From Fuscovulum blasticum DSM 2131 (GTDB lineage Bacteria; Pseudomonadota; Alphaproteobacteria; Rhodobacterales; Rhodobacteraceae): a stretch of DNA of 64,000 nt. Below the pieces are notes generated by a model, which ran no database searches, was not told where the DNA came from, and saw only the letters and a list, made by a program, of their open reading frames with translations. The translations under genes and the position numbers were made by a program. The DNA lies in contig NZ_PZKE01000010.1 in the NCBI RefSeq assembly GCF_003034965.1, forward strand, positions 1-64,000, in the 5' to 3' direction. This document shows, piece after piece, positions 63,256 to 64,000 of the stretch; the stretch's first letter is position 1; each line of letters opens with the position of its first letter.

Positions 63256-64000
63256 ATGGCCTTCCGTGCCCGCCATCTGCTTGGCATCGAACAGCTTGCC
63301 CCGCTGGAAATCACCACCGTCCTTGATCTGGCCGAACGCTATGTCGACCTGAACCGCCGCACGGTGAAACAGTCCGACGTGCTGGCAGGCATGACGCAGA
63401 TCAACCTGTTCTTCGAGAATTCCACCCGAACCCAATCCAGCTTCGAACTGGCCGGCAAGCGGCTGGGGGCCGATGTGATGAACATGGCCGTGGCCAATTC
63501 GTCGGTGAAGAAGGGGGAAACCCTGATCGACACCGCGCTGACGCTGAACGCCATGCACCCCGACCTGCTGGTGGTGCGGCACGCGGCCTCGGGCGCGGTG
63601 AACCTGCTGGCGCAGAAGGTGGATTGCGCCGTCCTGAACGCGGGCGATGGCCGGCACGAACATCCGACGCAGGCCCTGCTGGATGCGCTGACCATCCGCC
63701 GCTCGAAAGGCCGGGTCGAACGCCTGACCATCGCGATCTGCGGCGACGTGGCCCACAGCCGGGTGGCCCGCTCGAACCTGATCCTGCTGGGCAAGATGGG
63801 CAACAACCTGCGCCTGATCGGGCCGCCCACGCTGATGCCCCCGGGCTTTGCCGAACTGGGGGCCGAGGTCTTCGACGACATGCGCGAAGGGCTGAAGGGC
63901 GCCGATGTGGTGATGATGCTGCGCTTGCAGAAGGAACGGATGGACGGCGGCTTCATCCCTTCGATGCGGGAATACTACCACCGCTTCGGGCTGGACGCGG
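63256..64000 (+). CDS. pyrB: Aspartate carbamoyltransferase catalytic subunit (partial)
   Basis: First 248 codons; the C-terminus lies beyond the right edge. Carbamoyl-phosphate loop [15 protein letters not shown] (about 53-67), the aspartate-site loop [13 protein letters not shown] and [18 protein letters not shown] (about 131-148) are all present; Arg and His of the carbamoyl-phosphate site are intact. Condenses carbamoyl phosphate with aspartate in pyrimidine synthesis. ATG 63256 has GAAGGGAA upstream. A PyrC-like or regulatory gene would be expected downstream but is not visible. Confidence 0.96.
   Translation, partial: MAFRARHLLGIEQLAPLEITTVLDLAERYVDLNRRTVKQSDVLAGMTQINLFFENSTRTQSSFELAGKRLGADVMNMAVANSSVKKGETLIDTALTLNAMHPDLLVVRHAASGAVNLLAQKVDCAVLNAGDGRHEHPTQALLDALTIRRSKGRVERLTIAICGDVAHSRVARSNLILLGKMGNNLRLIGPPTLMPPGFAELGAEVFDDMREGLKGADVVMMLRLQKERMDGGFIPSMREYYHRFGLDA

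Noticed and set aside
1-64000. CRISPR arrays, tRNA or rRNA genes, insertion sequences, prophage or integron structures
   Set aside because: No regularly spaced repeats, cloverleaf sequences, transposase or integrase genes or conserved rRNA text were recognised; intergenic gaps are short.

Overview
The window is GC-rich, gene-dense bacterial chromosome with almost all coding space used and short intergenic gaps. Gene content and order point to an alphaproteobacterium of the Rhodobacteraceae/Paracoccaceae: ybgC-tolQRAB-pal-cpoB-tilS-ftsH in one run, family-restricted proteins (DUF2793, DUF2125, DUF2161), an Fe-S (6-4) photolyase of the PhrB/CryB type, ruvCAB, and a dispersed intergenic repeat. 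The genus cannot be fixed from the sequence alone. No rRNA, tRNA, CRISPR array, insertion sequence or prophage was seen.

Layout. 1-6.2 kb is a surface/polysaccharide region: a truncated RTX calcium-binding protein with a 291-bp tandem repeat, a family 2 glycosyltransferase, UDP-glucose 6-dehydrogenase and a DUF2793 protein. 6.3-13.5 kb holds transporters and regulators: EamA exporter, a divergent LysE/ArgP pair, a PlsC-type acyltransferase, YebC, an SLC13-type permease with RCK_C domains and YmdB. 13.8-16.9 kb has the ligase-associated repair helicase and PdeM nuclease without their usual ligase partner. 16.9-21.1 kb is a one-carbon folate cluster (two folD paralogues, a small membrane protein, chorismate mutase, fhs). 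MOSC and CorA-like genes follow, then ftsH, tilS and the complete Tol-Pal operon (22.9-32.1 kb). 32-36.3 kb has CreA, a DUF2161 nuclease-like protein coupled to an unknown gene, and ruvCAB. 36.5-41.9 kb has a DUF1127 protein, PrmA, MsrA, an MFS transporter and the photolyase.

41.9-43.8 kb is leuA behind a leucine-rich leader peptide with two mutually exclusive hairpins, a classic attenuator layout. 43.8-49.5 kb is a complete TetR-HlyD-ABC-ABC efflux operon with a strong palindromic operator. 49.5-52.4 kb is a MotA/ExbB-like plus OmpA-like envelope pair. The rest is housekeeping: ChaC, DUF2125, extensin-like/TyrA/HisC operon, YqhA, GNAT, rpsD with a clear promoter and about 125-nt leader, YqgE, DsbD-N-like, a UDG-LysE-MoaB operon and the 5' part of pyrB at the right edge.

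Best leads: the second FolD paralogue lacks the catalytic lysine; the leu attenuator with a probably leaderless peptide; five copies of one intergenic hairpin repeat; a family-4-like uracil-DNA glycosylase without Fe-S cysteines; repeats and a palindrome upstream of fhs; and the rpsD leader. I did not find a clearly new multi-gene system.
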